Source: Granulicella tundricola MP5ACTX9
Lineage (GTDB): Bacteria; Acidobacteriota; Terriglobia; Terriglobales; Acidobacteriaceae
Length of the DNA: 64,000 nt
Assembly (NCBI RefSeq): GCF_000178975.2
Contig: NC_015060.1
Coordinates: forward strand, 1 to 64,000
Direction: 5' to 3'
Positions within the stretch are counted from its first letter, which is position 1, and each line of letters opens with the position of its first letter. The translations under genes and the position numbers were made by a program. Under the pieces are notes generated by a model. It ran no database searches. It worked only from the letters and a program-made list of their open reading frames with translations, and was not told the DNA's origin. Shown piece by piece: positions 16,613-25,346 of the stretch.

Positions 16613-19258
16613 GTGCGTCGAACCAAGTTTCACCTCAGTGGTGGCTTTCCGGCCACACTTGTCTGTCTGGCCGTGTCGCTCGTGTTCTTATTCGGCTGCT
16701 CAGGAGGAGGCACAGGTAGCCCAGCCGCTCCATCTCTAAAGGCACCCACGTCGAACGTTGCCGGTCCGTATACGGGGCTGGCGGGTACGGCGGTCAGCTT
16801 CAATGGGAGTGCCTCGAGCGATCCGCAGGGGCAGGCTCTGAGCTTCTCATGGAGCTTTGGTGATGGCACCATCGGGACAGGCGCTAGCCCGACCCACGCC
16901 TATGCAATGGCCGGCACGTACACGATATCCCTGGTGGTCACGGACACATCCGGTCTTGCCTCGCTGGCTGCAATGACGACGGCGTCCATTACACCGGTAG
17001 CGGACTTCAGCCTGAATGCGAGTCCTCAAAGCCTCTCCTTGGCGGGAGGAACGAGCACGACCTTGAACGTCACGGCGGAAGCACTGAATGGCTTCAGTGG
17101 CCCGGTCACGGTGACGGTCAGCGGGCTGCCCGCCGGGGTAACGCAGACAAGTACCAGCTATATCTTGACCCCGGGCGTTCCGTTGATGGTCCAACTGCGC
17201 GCGAACACGGCGGTGGCCTCGGCCATTATGCCTTTTACGGTCACGGCCACCTCCGGCAGCTTGACCCACACGGAGCAGGTGACCCTGACGACGGGAACGT
17301 CGGCCGATTATTCCATCATTAGCTCCACGCCCGCGCTGAGCATTGTGCCGGGCTCCACGCAGATAATGACCGTCACGGCGACGGCGGTGAACGGCTTCAA
17401 CGGAGCCGTAATGGGCTCCTTGAGCGGCTTGCCTGCCGGCGTCTCGGCGTCGCCCGCCAGCTTCGCGCTGCCGCTGGGCACCGCGGTTCCCGTGACGGTC
17501 ACGGCGGCATCTGCCGGGTTGACTGCGGGGAACAGTGTGCTTACCGTGCTGACCTCATCGAGCACGGCGACGCACAACCTGCCGGTCACGGTGAACGTGG
17601 GCTCGCAACTCCAGAGTATTGTGCTGTCCACGCCGGCCAGCCTGAGCGTGCCGCCCGGCGGCTCGGCGATCTTCGATGCCATCACCTACGGCGTCGGCGG
17701 CTACCAGGGGCCGGTGAACATCCAGGTCAGCGGACAGCCTGCGGGCGTGACCGCCACTCCGTCCAGCTTCACGGTCAATCTGTCGCCGGTGGGGATCGGC
17801 TCAGGAGAGGTGAAGTTGACGGGAGCATCGTCGCTGACGAACGGCACGGCCCCGTTCACCGTCACGGCGACCGTAGGGACGCAGACACAGCAGAATGACG
17901 TCGTCCTGACCACGGCACCGGCCAACGTGGTGGCGGCAACAGTCAACCCTGCGGCCCCCGGCACGGCGTTTCCGCCGTACTTCATCGGGTTCTCTTTGCC
18001 GCAGGTGACGCTTGAGGAACTTGCCGGCACGGGGGCGACTACCTACCCCAGTTTCATCAACCTGCTGGCAAACCTGCAGCAGTATGTGGGCTCGCCCAGC
18101 ATACGGACCGGATTGCCGACTGGAACCGCGGCCGTACTGGGTCCGCTGACGAACGCGGCGACTTTTACGGCAAACGGTGTGACCACCAAGCCGAGCTACA
18201 TCCTGGGGACCTCCGCGACGTACAACCCCGGCCAGGCTGCTTCGGAGCTCGCCCAGGCAATCGCGGCTGTGGGCAGCGCCCAGATAAAAGGGGTGGAGTT
18301 GGATAATGAGCCGGACCTGTACGTAAGGAACGGCTATCGGCCAACGAACTGGACATATACCGACTTTCTTACCGAGACGGCCGGCTACCAAGCGACGATG
18401 GCGCCGTACCTCACGCAGCCGCAACTGGTGGTGTCCGCGGAATCGGGACGCACCTGGGACCCTGGCATTCCCGCGTTGATGACGCAACTGTCGGGGCAGA
18501 TTTCGATCTTTACGGCGCATCTGTATGCGCTCGAGGCCTGCGATACCACGCCGACCATCCCGCAGCTGATGGAGGATCTGTCCATAGCCCGGTACTTCTC
18601 GCGGTATGGCGCGCTGGTCAAGACCCTCAATCCAGTGCCGGTACGCGTGGGTGAGGTGAATACCGTCGCCTGTGGGGGCTTTGCTGGCGTGAGCGATACC
18701 ATGGCGGCCGCGTTATGGGTGGTGGACATGGCGTTTGAGGCCAAGGCCGGAGGAGCGGCCGGGTTCAACCTTCACTCGAACGGCACAATCACGGGAGGCC
18801 CCCTGCCGTACGACATCGCCTACAGCAACAATGGCAGTCTGACCGTGCACGCGCCGTTCTACGGTGTGTTGTTTCTGGCGCAGGCGATTCAGAACGACGC
18901 AAGCCCACTTCCTGTGGCGATCACCCAGACCGCGGGCAACGTGAAGGTCTGGGCGACGATCGATGCCGCGGGAACCCTGCGCGTGGCCGTGCTCGAAAAG
19001 GATCTGGACGGGCCTGCTCAGTCGAAAACGGTGATGCTGGATCTGGGAACCTATGGCGAGCCTGGAACGCTGACCGCCTTGACGGCGCCGAGCCTGAGCG
19101 CAACCAGCGGGATCACGATCGGCGGCCAGACGTTTGACGGGACCAGCGATGGGCAACTTACAGGACCCGTGGTGTCTACACAGGTCACGCCCGTGAATGG
19201 GGTTTACACCATCACCGTGAACGACGGGACGGCGGCGATGCTGACGGTGGCGCGCTAA
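16613..19258 (+). CDS. Lipoprotein with PKD, Ig-like repeats and GH79-like glycoside hydrolase domain
   Basis: 881 aa. The lipobox LFGC (Cys about residue 29) follows a hydrophobic signal. A PKD domain spans about 45-130 (FSWSFGDGTIGTGASPTHAYAMAG). Three Ig-like repeats (about 135-440) share the pattern NGFxGxVxxxxSGLPAGV. The C-terminal half (about 445-880) looks like a GH79/GH-A clan enzyme: the acid/base is probably E566 in ELDNEPD, the nucleophile E681 in VRVGEVNTV, and a beta-sandwich tail follows (VLEKDLDGPAQSKTVMLDL). Such enzymes act on glucuronic acid-containing sugars. It is probably anchored on the outside of the cell for polysaccharide breakdown; the substrate is not certain. Confidence 0.8.
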   Translation: MRRTKFHLSGGFPATLVCLAVSLVFLFGCSGGGTGSPAAPSLKAPTSNVAGPYTGLAGTAVSFNGSASSDPQGQALSFSWSFGDGTIGTGASPTHAYAMAGTYTISLVVTDTSGLASLAAMTTASITPVADFSLNASPQSLSLAGGTSTTLNVTAEALNGFSGPVTVTVSGLPAGVTQTSTSYILTPGVPLMVQLRANTAVASAIMPFTVTATSGSLTHTEQVTLTTGTSADYSIISSTPALSIVPGSTQIMTVTATAVNGFNGAVMGSLSGLPAGVSASPASFALPLGTAVPVTVTAASAGLTAGNSVLTVLTSSSTATHNLPVTVNVGSQLQSIVLSTPASLSVPPGGSAIFDAITYGVGGYQGPVNIQVSGQPAGVTATPSSFTVNLSPVGIGSGEVKLTGASSLTNGTAPFTVTATVGTQTQQNDVVLTTAPANVVAATVNPAAPGTAFPPYFIGFSLPQVTLEELAGTGATTYPSFINLLANLQQYVGSPSIRTGLPTGTAAVLGPLTNAATFTANGVTTKPSYILGTSATYNPGQAASELAQAIAAVGSAQIKGVELDNEPDLYVRNGYRPTNWTYTDFLTETAGYQATMAPYLTQPQLVVSAESGRTWDPGIPALMTQLSGQISIFTAHLYALEACDTTPTIPQLMEDLSIARYFSRYGALVKTLNPVPVRVGEVNTVACGGFAGVSDTMAAALWVVDMAFEAKAGGAAGFNLHSNGTITGGPLPYDIAYSNNGSLTVHAPFYGVLFLAQAIQNDASPLPVAITQTAGNVKVWATIDAAGTLRVAVLEKDLDGPAQSKTVMLDLGTYGEPGTLTALTAPSLSATSGITIGGQTFDGTSDGQLTGPVVSTQVTPVNGVYTITVNDGTAAMLTVAR

Positions 19259-19568
19259 CCGGGCATGGCGAAGCTAGAACGCGCTGACAGGTTGTAGGTG
19301 GACAAGTCGCACTTCCCCTGATTGATGAGGGTACCTCGTGATTAAATCGGGTCGCCTTTCGTTGCTCCCCTCGACGAGCTCGACTGTTGAGAACAGGCCG
19401 ATGCATTCATCAACGTCTGCCCGCGGAAAAGGCATTACTTGCAACTTTGACCCGGCCAGCCCTCTCCATGCCGCAAGGCTGCGGCCCAGATAAACGAAGT
19501 TGCCGACAACACCGACTTTCAGGGACCATTGAAGATCTGCACGAGATCGCTCCTTATGCTTAGCTTTG
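19259..19568. other. Intergenic region with repeat R1 copy b
   Basis: About 310 bp with no convincing gene. A minus-strand open frame crossing it includes the R1 repeat itself and reads as non-coding. Confidence 0.4.
19500..19525. repeat. Dispersed repeat R1, copy b
   Basis: Contains TTGCCGACAACACCGACTTT followed by CAGGGA. Shares TTGCCG-x-AAACACCGACTTT with copies a, c and d. Confidence 0.6.
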
Positions 19569-19970
19569 ATGAGCGACACACAAATGGGCAAGCCAACGAT
19601 AATCATCGGCAGCGTTCTCTATTTGCTGCTCTGGATCCCAGCGTTCCTCCTGGCTTCCGCTGTTTCCTTCCTAGGAGGATACGTAAGTAGCGGCTTCGCT
19701 CCTGTGTTGGGATGGGCTCCTTTCCTTCTCGCGCTTCCAGCCATCCTGCTCGGGTTCAAATCTTTCCGGCTGAGTGCGGCTCTAAGTTTGCTTCTTATGA
19801 TATTGGAGGTCAGTACGGAAAACTGGCCTCATTTCATCCTTACCGACTTGTGGGCCTCGGGTATAGACGCAGCATTCCTCGCGCTCACGGTGTTGGCAGT
19901 CTTAGTCGCCGTCCTGAGTCCATATCCTTCGATAAACATGTTCTTCCGCCAAATCCGAGAAAGCTAGATC
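19569..19970 (+). CDS. Small four-helix membrane protein, unknown function
   Basis: About 132 aa from the ATG at 19569 (MSDTQMGKPT). Four hydrophobic segments: IIIGSVLYLLLWIPAFLLASAVSF, FAPVLGWAPFLLALPAILLGF, LSAALSLLLMILEV and AAFLALTVLAVLVAVLSPY. No recognised family. Inner-membrane location is inferred. Confidence 0.55.
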
Positions 19971-20076
19971 AAGAAGCCGCCCATCGCAGGGATCAGTTCA
20001 TGCAAAACGACGGTGTCGGCAACCACGGGCTATTTAGCCCGTTCCGGCCGTCGTCGCTGGCCTCCAGGAGCCGAGA

Positions 20077-20103
20077 TTGCCGCAAACACCGACTTTTCGG
20101 GAG
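20077..20103. repeat. Dispersed repeat R1, copy c
   Basis: Contains TTGCCGCAAACACCGACTTT followed by TCGGGAG, in the 270-bp gap between the membrane protein gene and the next secreted protein gene. Confidence 0.6.
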
Positions 20104-20241
20104 TTTCACCTCGATGACCGGAGTCAACGTGGGTGAATGTAGGAAGATTCAATTCATTTCAGACCCAAGGATCAGCCCGGTCATTATTGTTCCTCTTCGG
20201 AGGGATAGTCTGGGGTTGCTACCCTCTGAGAAACTAGCAAG

Positions 20242-22188
20242 ATGGTCAGACTCGATTGCTCCAGAGCATCAGGAACTGGCGCGCGGTGCGCATTTGCGCT
20301 GTCAGGTTTGGAACGTCCGTGGCTGCTTGCCGTGCTCGTCTTTTGGGGTCTGACGCCCGCCCTGCGTTGTCAACAAGACCCGCCATTCAGCTCCTACCCT
20401 ACCAGCATGCCTGTGACTGGCGTTGTACTAAACGCGATTACAGGCAAGCCAATTGAAGGAGCCGTTGTAGGCACTTTGCGTCCCGAAGACAGGCGCTATT
20501 TGACAACTCCGCCGCGCAACTTGATTTCGCCAAGGCCGTCCCCTCCGCATAAGATTCCTGGGCCTAAACAACAGCAGATGACGGATGCAGAGGGACGCTT
20601 TCGGTTCGAATCCATGGACTTCAAGGAGAGACAGTACTTCTATGTGACCAAGGCCGCCTATCTTGCGCCTGACTCCAGCGGATCTTCAATCCCCATTTTT
20701 GAAGTGAGTGTGATGCCTGGTATGGGAGAGCTGCGCTTCAAGCTGAATCCTGAGGCTGAGCTCAACGGGAAGGTCATATCCAGCGACGGACTCGTTATGA
20801 AGAGCCTGATGGTCAGTTTGTACCGGGTCCAATATACAGCGGGAAGGCCCCACTGGATTCACATCGGCCAGCAGCGAACCGATACCAGCGGGAGCTATCA
20901 CTTCGGAGAGTTGCCGGCAGGTACCTACTTCGTGGTCAGCCAATGGCTCTTCGACAACGATCCACTTCCCCCTGATACGAACACCTGTAACGACAGTCCC
21001 TATATGCCGGACGGGGGTTTCGCGCCAGAGTCGGAACCGGGCGTGCTGGACTTCCACAAAGCGGTGCCGATCATTCTCACGGAAGGCGGGCACGCGGTGG
21101 CAGACCTCAGGCTGCAGCACCAGGTCTTTCATCCGGTGACCATCCTGCATGATCCAGACTTGAGCCCGGGCTTCCTCGAGATTGTCGATAGGAACGGCCG
21201 GAACTTAGAGCTACCAGTGAGCCCTTCTGTCAATTGTGTGCGCCGCCTGCATCCATCTGGCGACCGTCAACAGAGCACAATCCATCTTCCCGACGGCAAC
21301 TATACGTTTCATCAACATGCAGCCTACTCCCTGAAAGACCCATTTAAGACAGGAGGAGCAAAACAGCCTGTCTTCCTCGGAGGTTATATCTCAGTGGCGG
21401 TTGCGGGTAAGCCGGTGTCCGTAATGCTTCCAGCAGTCCCGGAAGATGATGCGGCACCGGTCGAGATCCGGGTTCACCATGAGAAGACAACCTCCTCGGC
21501 AGATGGATCAACGCACGATGTGTGCTCTCCGAAAAGACCGGGTGGCGTACTTTTTGTTTCGCCGGGCACGAAGCTTCCTCCCCCTTTTCAGATTGAAATG
21601 CTCTCTGCAGACAATTTCGGCGGCCAAGGAGTCACTGTTCATGTAACAGAGAAAAACACCGATCTCTACGAGGCAGTTGGCTCACAGCCTGGCCGTTTCT
21701 GGCTTATTACACAGGTTCTGGATCTGGGGTATGTGTCAAAGATAAGTGCCGCCGGCCTAGACCTGCTCCAACATCCGCTAGTGATCGGCATGGACAGAAC
21801 CAGCGTGGCTCTTGACATTACGGTGCGAGACGACTGCGGTAGGATTCACTTCGAAAAGCCTTGGACTAAGCCGGCTCCCGGTGCCGTGTTGGCCGATGCG
21901 GTTGGAATCGTAAACCCTTTCTTCGAGCTACTGGTTCCACAATTCTTTGGAGCTACCCCGCACGGTCAGTTCTCCCAGGAAAGATCCATGATGGAGCTTG
22001 GACGCCCCGCTTCCATCACCGTGGGCAATTTACCTCCCGGCCACTACAAGCTTTTCGAGGCATTCGACGAGAGTGCAGTCAGTAACTTTTCCCCTGTCGA
22101 ACTGGACAAGCGGCTAGGACCAGCAAAACATATATGGCTCAAGCCCCGTGAGCAAGTGAACCTGAACATCCTTGATCTTCCCAAGTAG
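20242..22188 (+). CDS. Secreted protein with carboxypeptidase-regulatory-like repeats
   Basis: 648 aa. A hydrophobic signal (PWLLAVLVFWGLTPALRCQQ) ends near residue 44. Two CarboxypepD_reg-like beta-sandwich domains follow: VTGVVLNAITGKPIEGAVV with TDAEGRFRFESM (about 57-140), and LNGKVISSDGLVMKSLMVSLYRVQ with RTDTSGSYHFGELPAGTYFV (about 170-240). Further beta-rich repeats continue to the C-terminus (ITVGNLPPGHYKLFEAFD). Acidobacteria encode many such proteins of unknown role, some preceding TonB-dependent receptors; no receptor barrel is present here. It is probably exported and structural or sugar-binding. Confidence 0.75.
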   Translation: MVRLDCSRASGTGARCAFALSGLERPWLLAVLVFWGLTPALRCQQDPPFSSYPTSMPVTGVVLNAITGKPIEGAVVGTLRPEDRRYLTTPPRNLISPRPSPPHKIPGPKQQQMTDAEGRFRFESMDFKERQYFYVTKAAYLAPDSSGSSIPIFEVSVMPGMGELRFKLNPEAELNGKVISSDGLVMKSLMVSLYRVQYTAGRPHWIHIGQQRTDTSGSYHFGELPAGTYFVVSQWLFDNDPLPPDTNTCNDSPYMPDGGFAPESEPGVLDFHKAVPIILTEGGHAVADLRLQHQVFHPVTILHDPDLSPGFLEIVDRNGRNLELPVSPSVNCVRRLHPSGDRQQSTIHLPDGNYTFHQHAAYSLKDPFKTGGAKQPVFLGGYISVAVAGKPVSVMLPAVPEDDAAPVEIRVHHEKTTSSADGSTHDVCSPKRPGGVLFVSPGTKLPPPFQIEMLSADNFGGQGVTVHVTEKNTDLYEAVGSQPGRFWLITQVLDLGYVSKISAAGLDLLQHPLVIGMDRTSVALDITVRDDCGRIHFEKPWTKPAPGAVLADAVGIVNPFFELLVPQFFGATPHGQFSQERSMMELGRPASITVGNLPPGHYKLFEAFDESAVSNFSPVELDKRLGPAKHIWLKPREQVNLNILDLPK

Positions 22189-22230
22189 TGCAGCTGCCTA
22201 TCACAAACAACTCGGACGCGCGCGCATGTC

Positions 22231-22280
22231 ATCTTGTTACTCCTGACACGGAGATTCTAGACGGGTACGTTAGCGTTACC
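22231..22280. repeat. Dispersed repeat R2, copy a
   Basis: Begins with ATCTTGTTACTCCTGA, identical over 16 bp to the copy at 24548, and continues with related ACGGAG, CGGGTACGT and AGCGT blocks. It lies at the 3' end of the minus-strand gene 22276-22806. Confidence 0.65.
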
Positions 22281-22806
22281 CGATTCCCAAGCTGGACGCT
22301 GCCGCCAGCCACCTCGACCCCCACACTGACGCCTCGAAGTTCTGCACGAAGTCGTCGTGTCTGTCGAAGATGATTCCTTGGGTATGGTCCTCAGAGAGCA
22401 GCGATACAGCATCGCCGTCGAAGGCACGGATTCCCTCACATGCCCCTAGGACTTTCCCGGTTGTAATAGCCACTGCTCCACACCAGGCGCTTTGCTTCAC
22501 CCACAAAAAGGCATTCTCCTCCGGCAAAGACCTAGACAGCAGCAGGGGTATGCCCAAAGCACTGAGGCTTTCATCCCGGCTGAAGAAGCCGTGGCCCGTA
22601 TCGGGCTGCCCATTTACCGCAGCAGCGTAACCGGTGCTGAGGGCGGTCCGTACATTGTCGGTAGCCTTCAAGCTCAACAACTGGCTTGGGCGAATGGCCG
22701 ATCCAACGGCGAGCGAGAGACCGTCGAGGAAGTCTGACCTCTGTAAACGACCCTGGTTCTCCCTCACAAGCCGACCAATTGCCTCTTTCCTCGACTCCCC
22801 TAGCAT
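22276..22806 (-). CDS. Hypothetical protein, possibly 5'-truncated
   Basis: 176 aa from the ATG at 22806 (AGGA lies just upstream). The reading frame remains open and coding-like another 150 bp upstream (TSSRVGRSATPAPRK, then VFIEGAYEYAGQ), with no usable ATG/GTG before an in-frame TAG near 22955. This suggests the original gene began further upstream and lost its 5' end. There is no recognised domain; the acidic/hydrophobic pattern (LLSEDHTQGIIFDRHDDFVQNFEASVWG) looks like a folded soluble protein. Its stop lies within an R2 repeat. Confidence 0.45.
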   Translation of the reverse strand: MLGESRKEAIGRLVRENQGRLQRSDFLDGLSLAVGSAIRPSQLLSLKATDNVRTALSTGYAAAVNGQPDTGHGFFSRDESLSALGIPLLLSRSLPEENAFLWVKQSAWCGAVAITTGKVLGACEGIRAFDGDAVSLLSEDHTQGIIFDRHDDFVQNFEASVWGSRWLAAASSLGIG

Positions 22807-22830
22807 CTGTCCTGCATATTCGTAAGCACC

Positions 22831-22859
22831 TTCAATGAAAACGGTGTTTTGACCAATTT
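22831..22859. repeat. Dispersed repeat R1-like, copy g (weak)
   Basis: GAAAACGGTGTTTTGACCAA followed by TTTCGACC resembles the copies at 24.08 and 26.65 kb. It lies inside the extended open frame of the neighbouring gene, so the resemblance could be chance. Confidence 0.3.
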
Positions 22860-22947
22860 CGACCTTCCGGGGTGCCGGGGTGGCCGACCTGCCGACACGA
22901 GAACTTGTGGGAGCACTCGCTGCTACAGAGTTGCGCCCTGCACTTGT

Positions 22948-23151
22948 CTATGGATTATTTGAAAGGAAGCTGTTCAGTGCGTGTAGAACTTCTGCCTCGT
23001 TGGAGAGAAAAATGTAGTGATCTGCGTTGGTTACGCGGACCACGGTGGCAGTGGGAATTCCATTCTTGAAGCTGTCTGCGATCAGAGTCATATGTTCGCG
23101 ATCTGCCACTTCAGCCTGCCGAAGTTTGTCAGGGTCCCCGTCTAGAACCAC
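22948..23151 (-). pseudogene. C-terminal fragment of an alpha/beta hydrolase
   Basis: 67 aa. The sequence (VLDGDPDKLRQAEVADREH, then VVRVTNADHYIFLSNEAEVL) matches the end of an alpha/beta hydrolase carrying the catalytic His in NADHYIF; nothing corresponding to the nucleophile elbow lies upstream. It abuts the DUF5694 gene, whose stop is 10 bp away, so the 5' part was lost by deletion or replacement. It is unlikely to be functional. Confidence 0.6.
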
Positions 23152-23161
23152 GGAACCGGCA

Positions 23162-23986
23162 TCAAGTGTCCTCTATGCGATAGCCTAGAAATTTCTCCGT
23201 ATTCACGACATCGAAGTACCCTGATTCTTTGGCAAACTGATCCAGCAGGAAAGTGTGGCCCGCGCCGAAGATGACGAGCACGCGATCTTCTGGCTTGGCG
23301 AGCCGTCGCACGTTTTCCAAGATGATCATGTTGCGCGCATGCCAACCGCCAACCCAGTTCGCCCCAGGGTTGGTCTTGTTATCGCCGAACCGCAGCATCT
23401 CGAAGTAAATTCTGTTATTCGACAACCGGTACTCCTGCGCGTTCGCACGCTGAAACCATTCGAACATGGTATGAGTGTGCAGATAGGTGGACTCTCCGGC
23501 GGCAAATTGCTTGCCTTCCGCGAGAAACGCCTCGAACCGCGATTGCAGACCATGAGTAGCAGCATAGGCGGCGAAGTCGTAGGCGTCATCGGGTCCTGGG
23601 GGACCCGACTTGTAGTCCACCGCATCCAGTTGGGAGATGCCCATCTTGGCGGCGAGGCGCAGACCGAGCTGGTCGCGTTCGTTGGAAGTCAATGCATAAT
23701 TTCCGCTGCGATATGCCGCGTAGCGCTGGTCAAGGTGTGCCTGTTCTGATGGCGGCAACTCGATGGCAATGCGAGTGGGTTTGAATCGCGCAACAGCTTC
23801 AACCAGTTTTTCAATCTGCTGCTGCCGTGCTGGCGTAAGGACGTCGTCCACTGCCATATTGCTGATGTCGTGATTCGGATTGTCGAAGTGCGTTGTTCCG
23901 AGGATCATGATCTGCGACTTCTGTCCGTGAGCCGACGCAACAAGCACCGGTAACCAAACCAGCAAAGCGAATCGAATCGAGCGCAT
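23162..23986 (-). CDS. Exported DUF5694 (TraB/TIKI-like) protein
   Basis: About 274 aa from the ATG at 23986, giving a signal peptide (MRSIRFALLVWLPVLVASAHG); in-frame ATGs at 23995, 24022 and 24100 exist. The opening motif IMILGTTHFDNPNHD, then IAIELPPSE, and near the end VLVIFGAGHTFLLDQF are typical of DUF5694, a member of the TIKI/TraB superfamily with conserved His/Glu residues suggestive of a metal-dependent hydrolase. The activity is unproven. A periplasmic location is inferred. Confidence 0.75.
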   Translation of the reverse strand: MRSIRFALLVWLPVLVASAHGQKSQIMILGTTHFDNPNHDISNMAVDDVLTPARQQQIEKLVEAVARFKPTRIAIELPPSEQAHLDQRYAAYRSGNYALTSNERDQLGLRLAAKMGISQLDAVDYKSGPPGPDDAYDFAAYAATHGLQSRFEAFLAEGKQFAAGESTYLHTHTMFEWFQRANAQEYRLSNNRIYFEMLRFGDNKTNPGANWVGGWHARNMIILENVRRLAKPEDRVLVIFGAGHTFLLDQFAKESGYFDVVNTEKFLGYRIEDT

Positions 23987-24076
23987 ACACAGCATTATGC
24001 GATATTCTCTCCCAGCTTTCATGTCGCCTCCAACCAATCGAGAAAGGAGCTGGCTTCTACTCAGCAGTTCCGCCGC

Positions 24077-24102
24077 TCCCCAAAACGGTGTTGTCGGCAA
24101 TT
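24077..24102. repeat. Dispersed repeat R1, copy e (inverted)
   Basis: TCCCCAAAACGGTGTTGTCG followed by GCAATT, in the gap upstream of the DUF5694 gene. Reverse orientation relative to copies a-d. Confidence 0.5.
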
Positions 24103-24160
24103 ACCCCTGCCAACCGAAGTTGTCGTGGGTAATAGTTCGCTGTAACGTGACAGAACGCAT

Positions 24161-24523
24161 ATGGCACCCACCCGAGAGCTATGGACTTCCAACCTCGTAG
24201 ATGCAGCTAGAGCTATCGGCGACACCGAGCGTCAGCGCAGCAGATGGCTAGCTGCAGACGCCTTTGCATGGGAGCGACCCGAAGAGCTGATCAACACGTG
24301 GGACGATTCGCTGGTGGAACTCTTCCTCGAAGAGTACGGTGCTGGTCTATCGCGGGCGCAAGCCAATGCAGCCATCGCATTGCGCGATGAATTGAATAAG
24401 TACTGCCATGCAACGCCGGACATTCTCGATCCCCTGCAGGTGCTTACCGATCCTCGCTGGGAGGCCGTTCGAATCAAGGCCCGCTCCTTCGTCACCGCTT
24501 TCGAAACCAACCTGTCGGAGTAA
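24161..24523 (+). CDS. Hypothetical soluble protein
   Basis: 120 aa (MAPTRELWTSNLVDAARAIGDTE). All-helical, rich in Arg/Glu/Leu, with no signal or membrane segment. The sequence composition is coding-like, and nothing on the opposite strand explains it. I do not recognise a family. Confidence 0.55.
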   Translation: MAPTRELWTSNLVDAARAIGDTERQRSRWLAADAFAWERPEELINTWDDSLVELFLEEYGAGLSRAQANAAIALRDELNKYCHATPDILDPLQVLTDPRWEAVRIKARSFVTAFETNLSE

Positions 24524-24547
24524 ATAGGCATTCGCTGACGGCGGACA

Positions 24548-24592
24548 ATCTTGTTACTCCTGAAACGGAGGTTTCAGCCGGGTACGTCAGCG
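24548..24592. repeat. Dispersed repeat R2, copy b
   Basis: Begins ATCTTGTTACTCCTGA like the copy at 22231. It contains the small hairpin CTGAAAC-GGAG-GTTTCAG, followed by CGGGTACGTCAGCGT. It lies 25 bp past the preceding gene. Confidence 0.65.
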
Positions 24593-24634
24593 TCCCGACG
24601 ATCCGAAAACTTCGACGTTTCCGAGGAACTGTGG

Positions 24635-25159
24635 CTAAGGGCACTGCGGGAAGGTTGTGCTGAGTAGGGCGATCGGCACACCGTCAGGTCTTAAATGCGT
24701 TGCCTCGAGAGGCTTACTGTGAGTGTTGTCTCGCCGCGCGCCTTCGCAGGTGACTTCTCTGATTTTGAGACTTACCGAGCCGAACATGAACCCCGAATTT
24801 AGAACCATCGTCTCGATGAAGTATTGCTCACCTCCGACGAGGTTCAGTGTGATGTGCGCTCCACTGTTCGAGTGCTTCGCTGTCCACCACGTTGCCGACA
24901 ACGTGTGGAGACCCGGTGCCATATTGAACGTGATGAAGTGGCTTGGTTCCATGAAAGCCAGTTGGTGGTCTGCATCGAAAATACGACCTTTGAACGCTGC
25001 GGGATCATGGCCGGGCAGACCTCCCAGCATTGTCACTCCATGGGAGTAGAAGGTCACCTGAGCCGGAGGCGGCGCGACCGGTGAACCCTGGGCGAGCGCA
25101 GGAATGGCCGCGAGAATTGAGAAGTTGAGCACGCAGAGCCAGCATGAATCTAGCCCCAT
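24635..25159 (-). CDS. Secreted protein of unknown function
   Basis: About 174 aa from the ATG at 25159 (MGLDSCWLCVLNFSILAAIPALAQG), which gives a signal peptide. The mature part is beta-rich (VTFYSHGVTMLGG..., MAPGLHTLSATWW, QYFIETMV, FMFGSVSLKIREV) and resembles DUF2846-like exported proteins, with the pattern GxHTLSA followed by a GGEQYFIE strand. That assignment is tentative. Confidence 0.55.
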   Translation of the reverse strand: MGLDSCWLCVLNFSILAAIPALAQGSPVAPPPAQVTFYSHGVTMLGGLPGHDPAAFKGRIFDADHQLAFMEPSHFITFNMAPGLHTLSATWWTAKHSNSGAHITLNLVGGEQYFIETMVLNSGFMFGSVSLKIREVTCEGARRDNTHSKPLEATHLRPDGVPIALLSTTFPQCP

Positions 25160-25346
25160 CCTATGTTTATCGCCACGCAATCCTTGCATACCTAACGTAC
25201 GACCTCACCCCAGAGTTCAACTCACGCTAGCAGATTGCCAGACCATCTCAGTATCCCTCAAAGGCGACATTTGTTCGAGGTTGGTTTGTTCGACGATGCG
25301 CCTTGAAAGCGAGATTATAGGAAACCCTGGACCCCTTGGGTACTCT

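Noticed and set aside
19274..19606. 110-aa minus-strand frame in the gap after the GH79-like gene
   Set aside because: It is built partly from the R1 repeat and overlaps the start of the next membrane protein gene.
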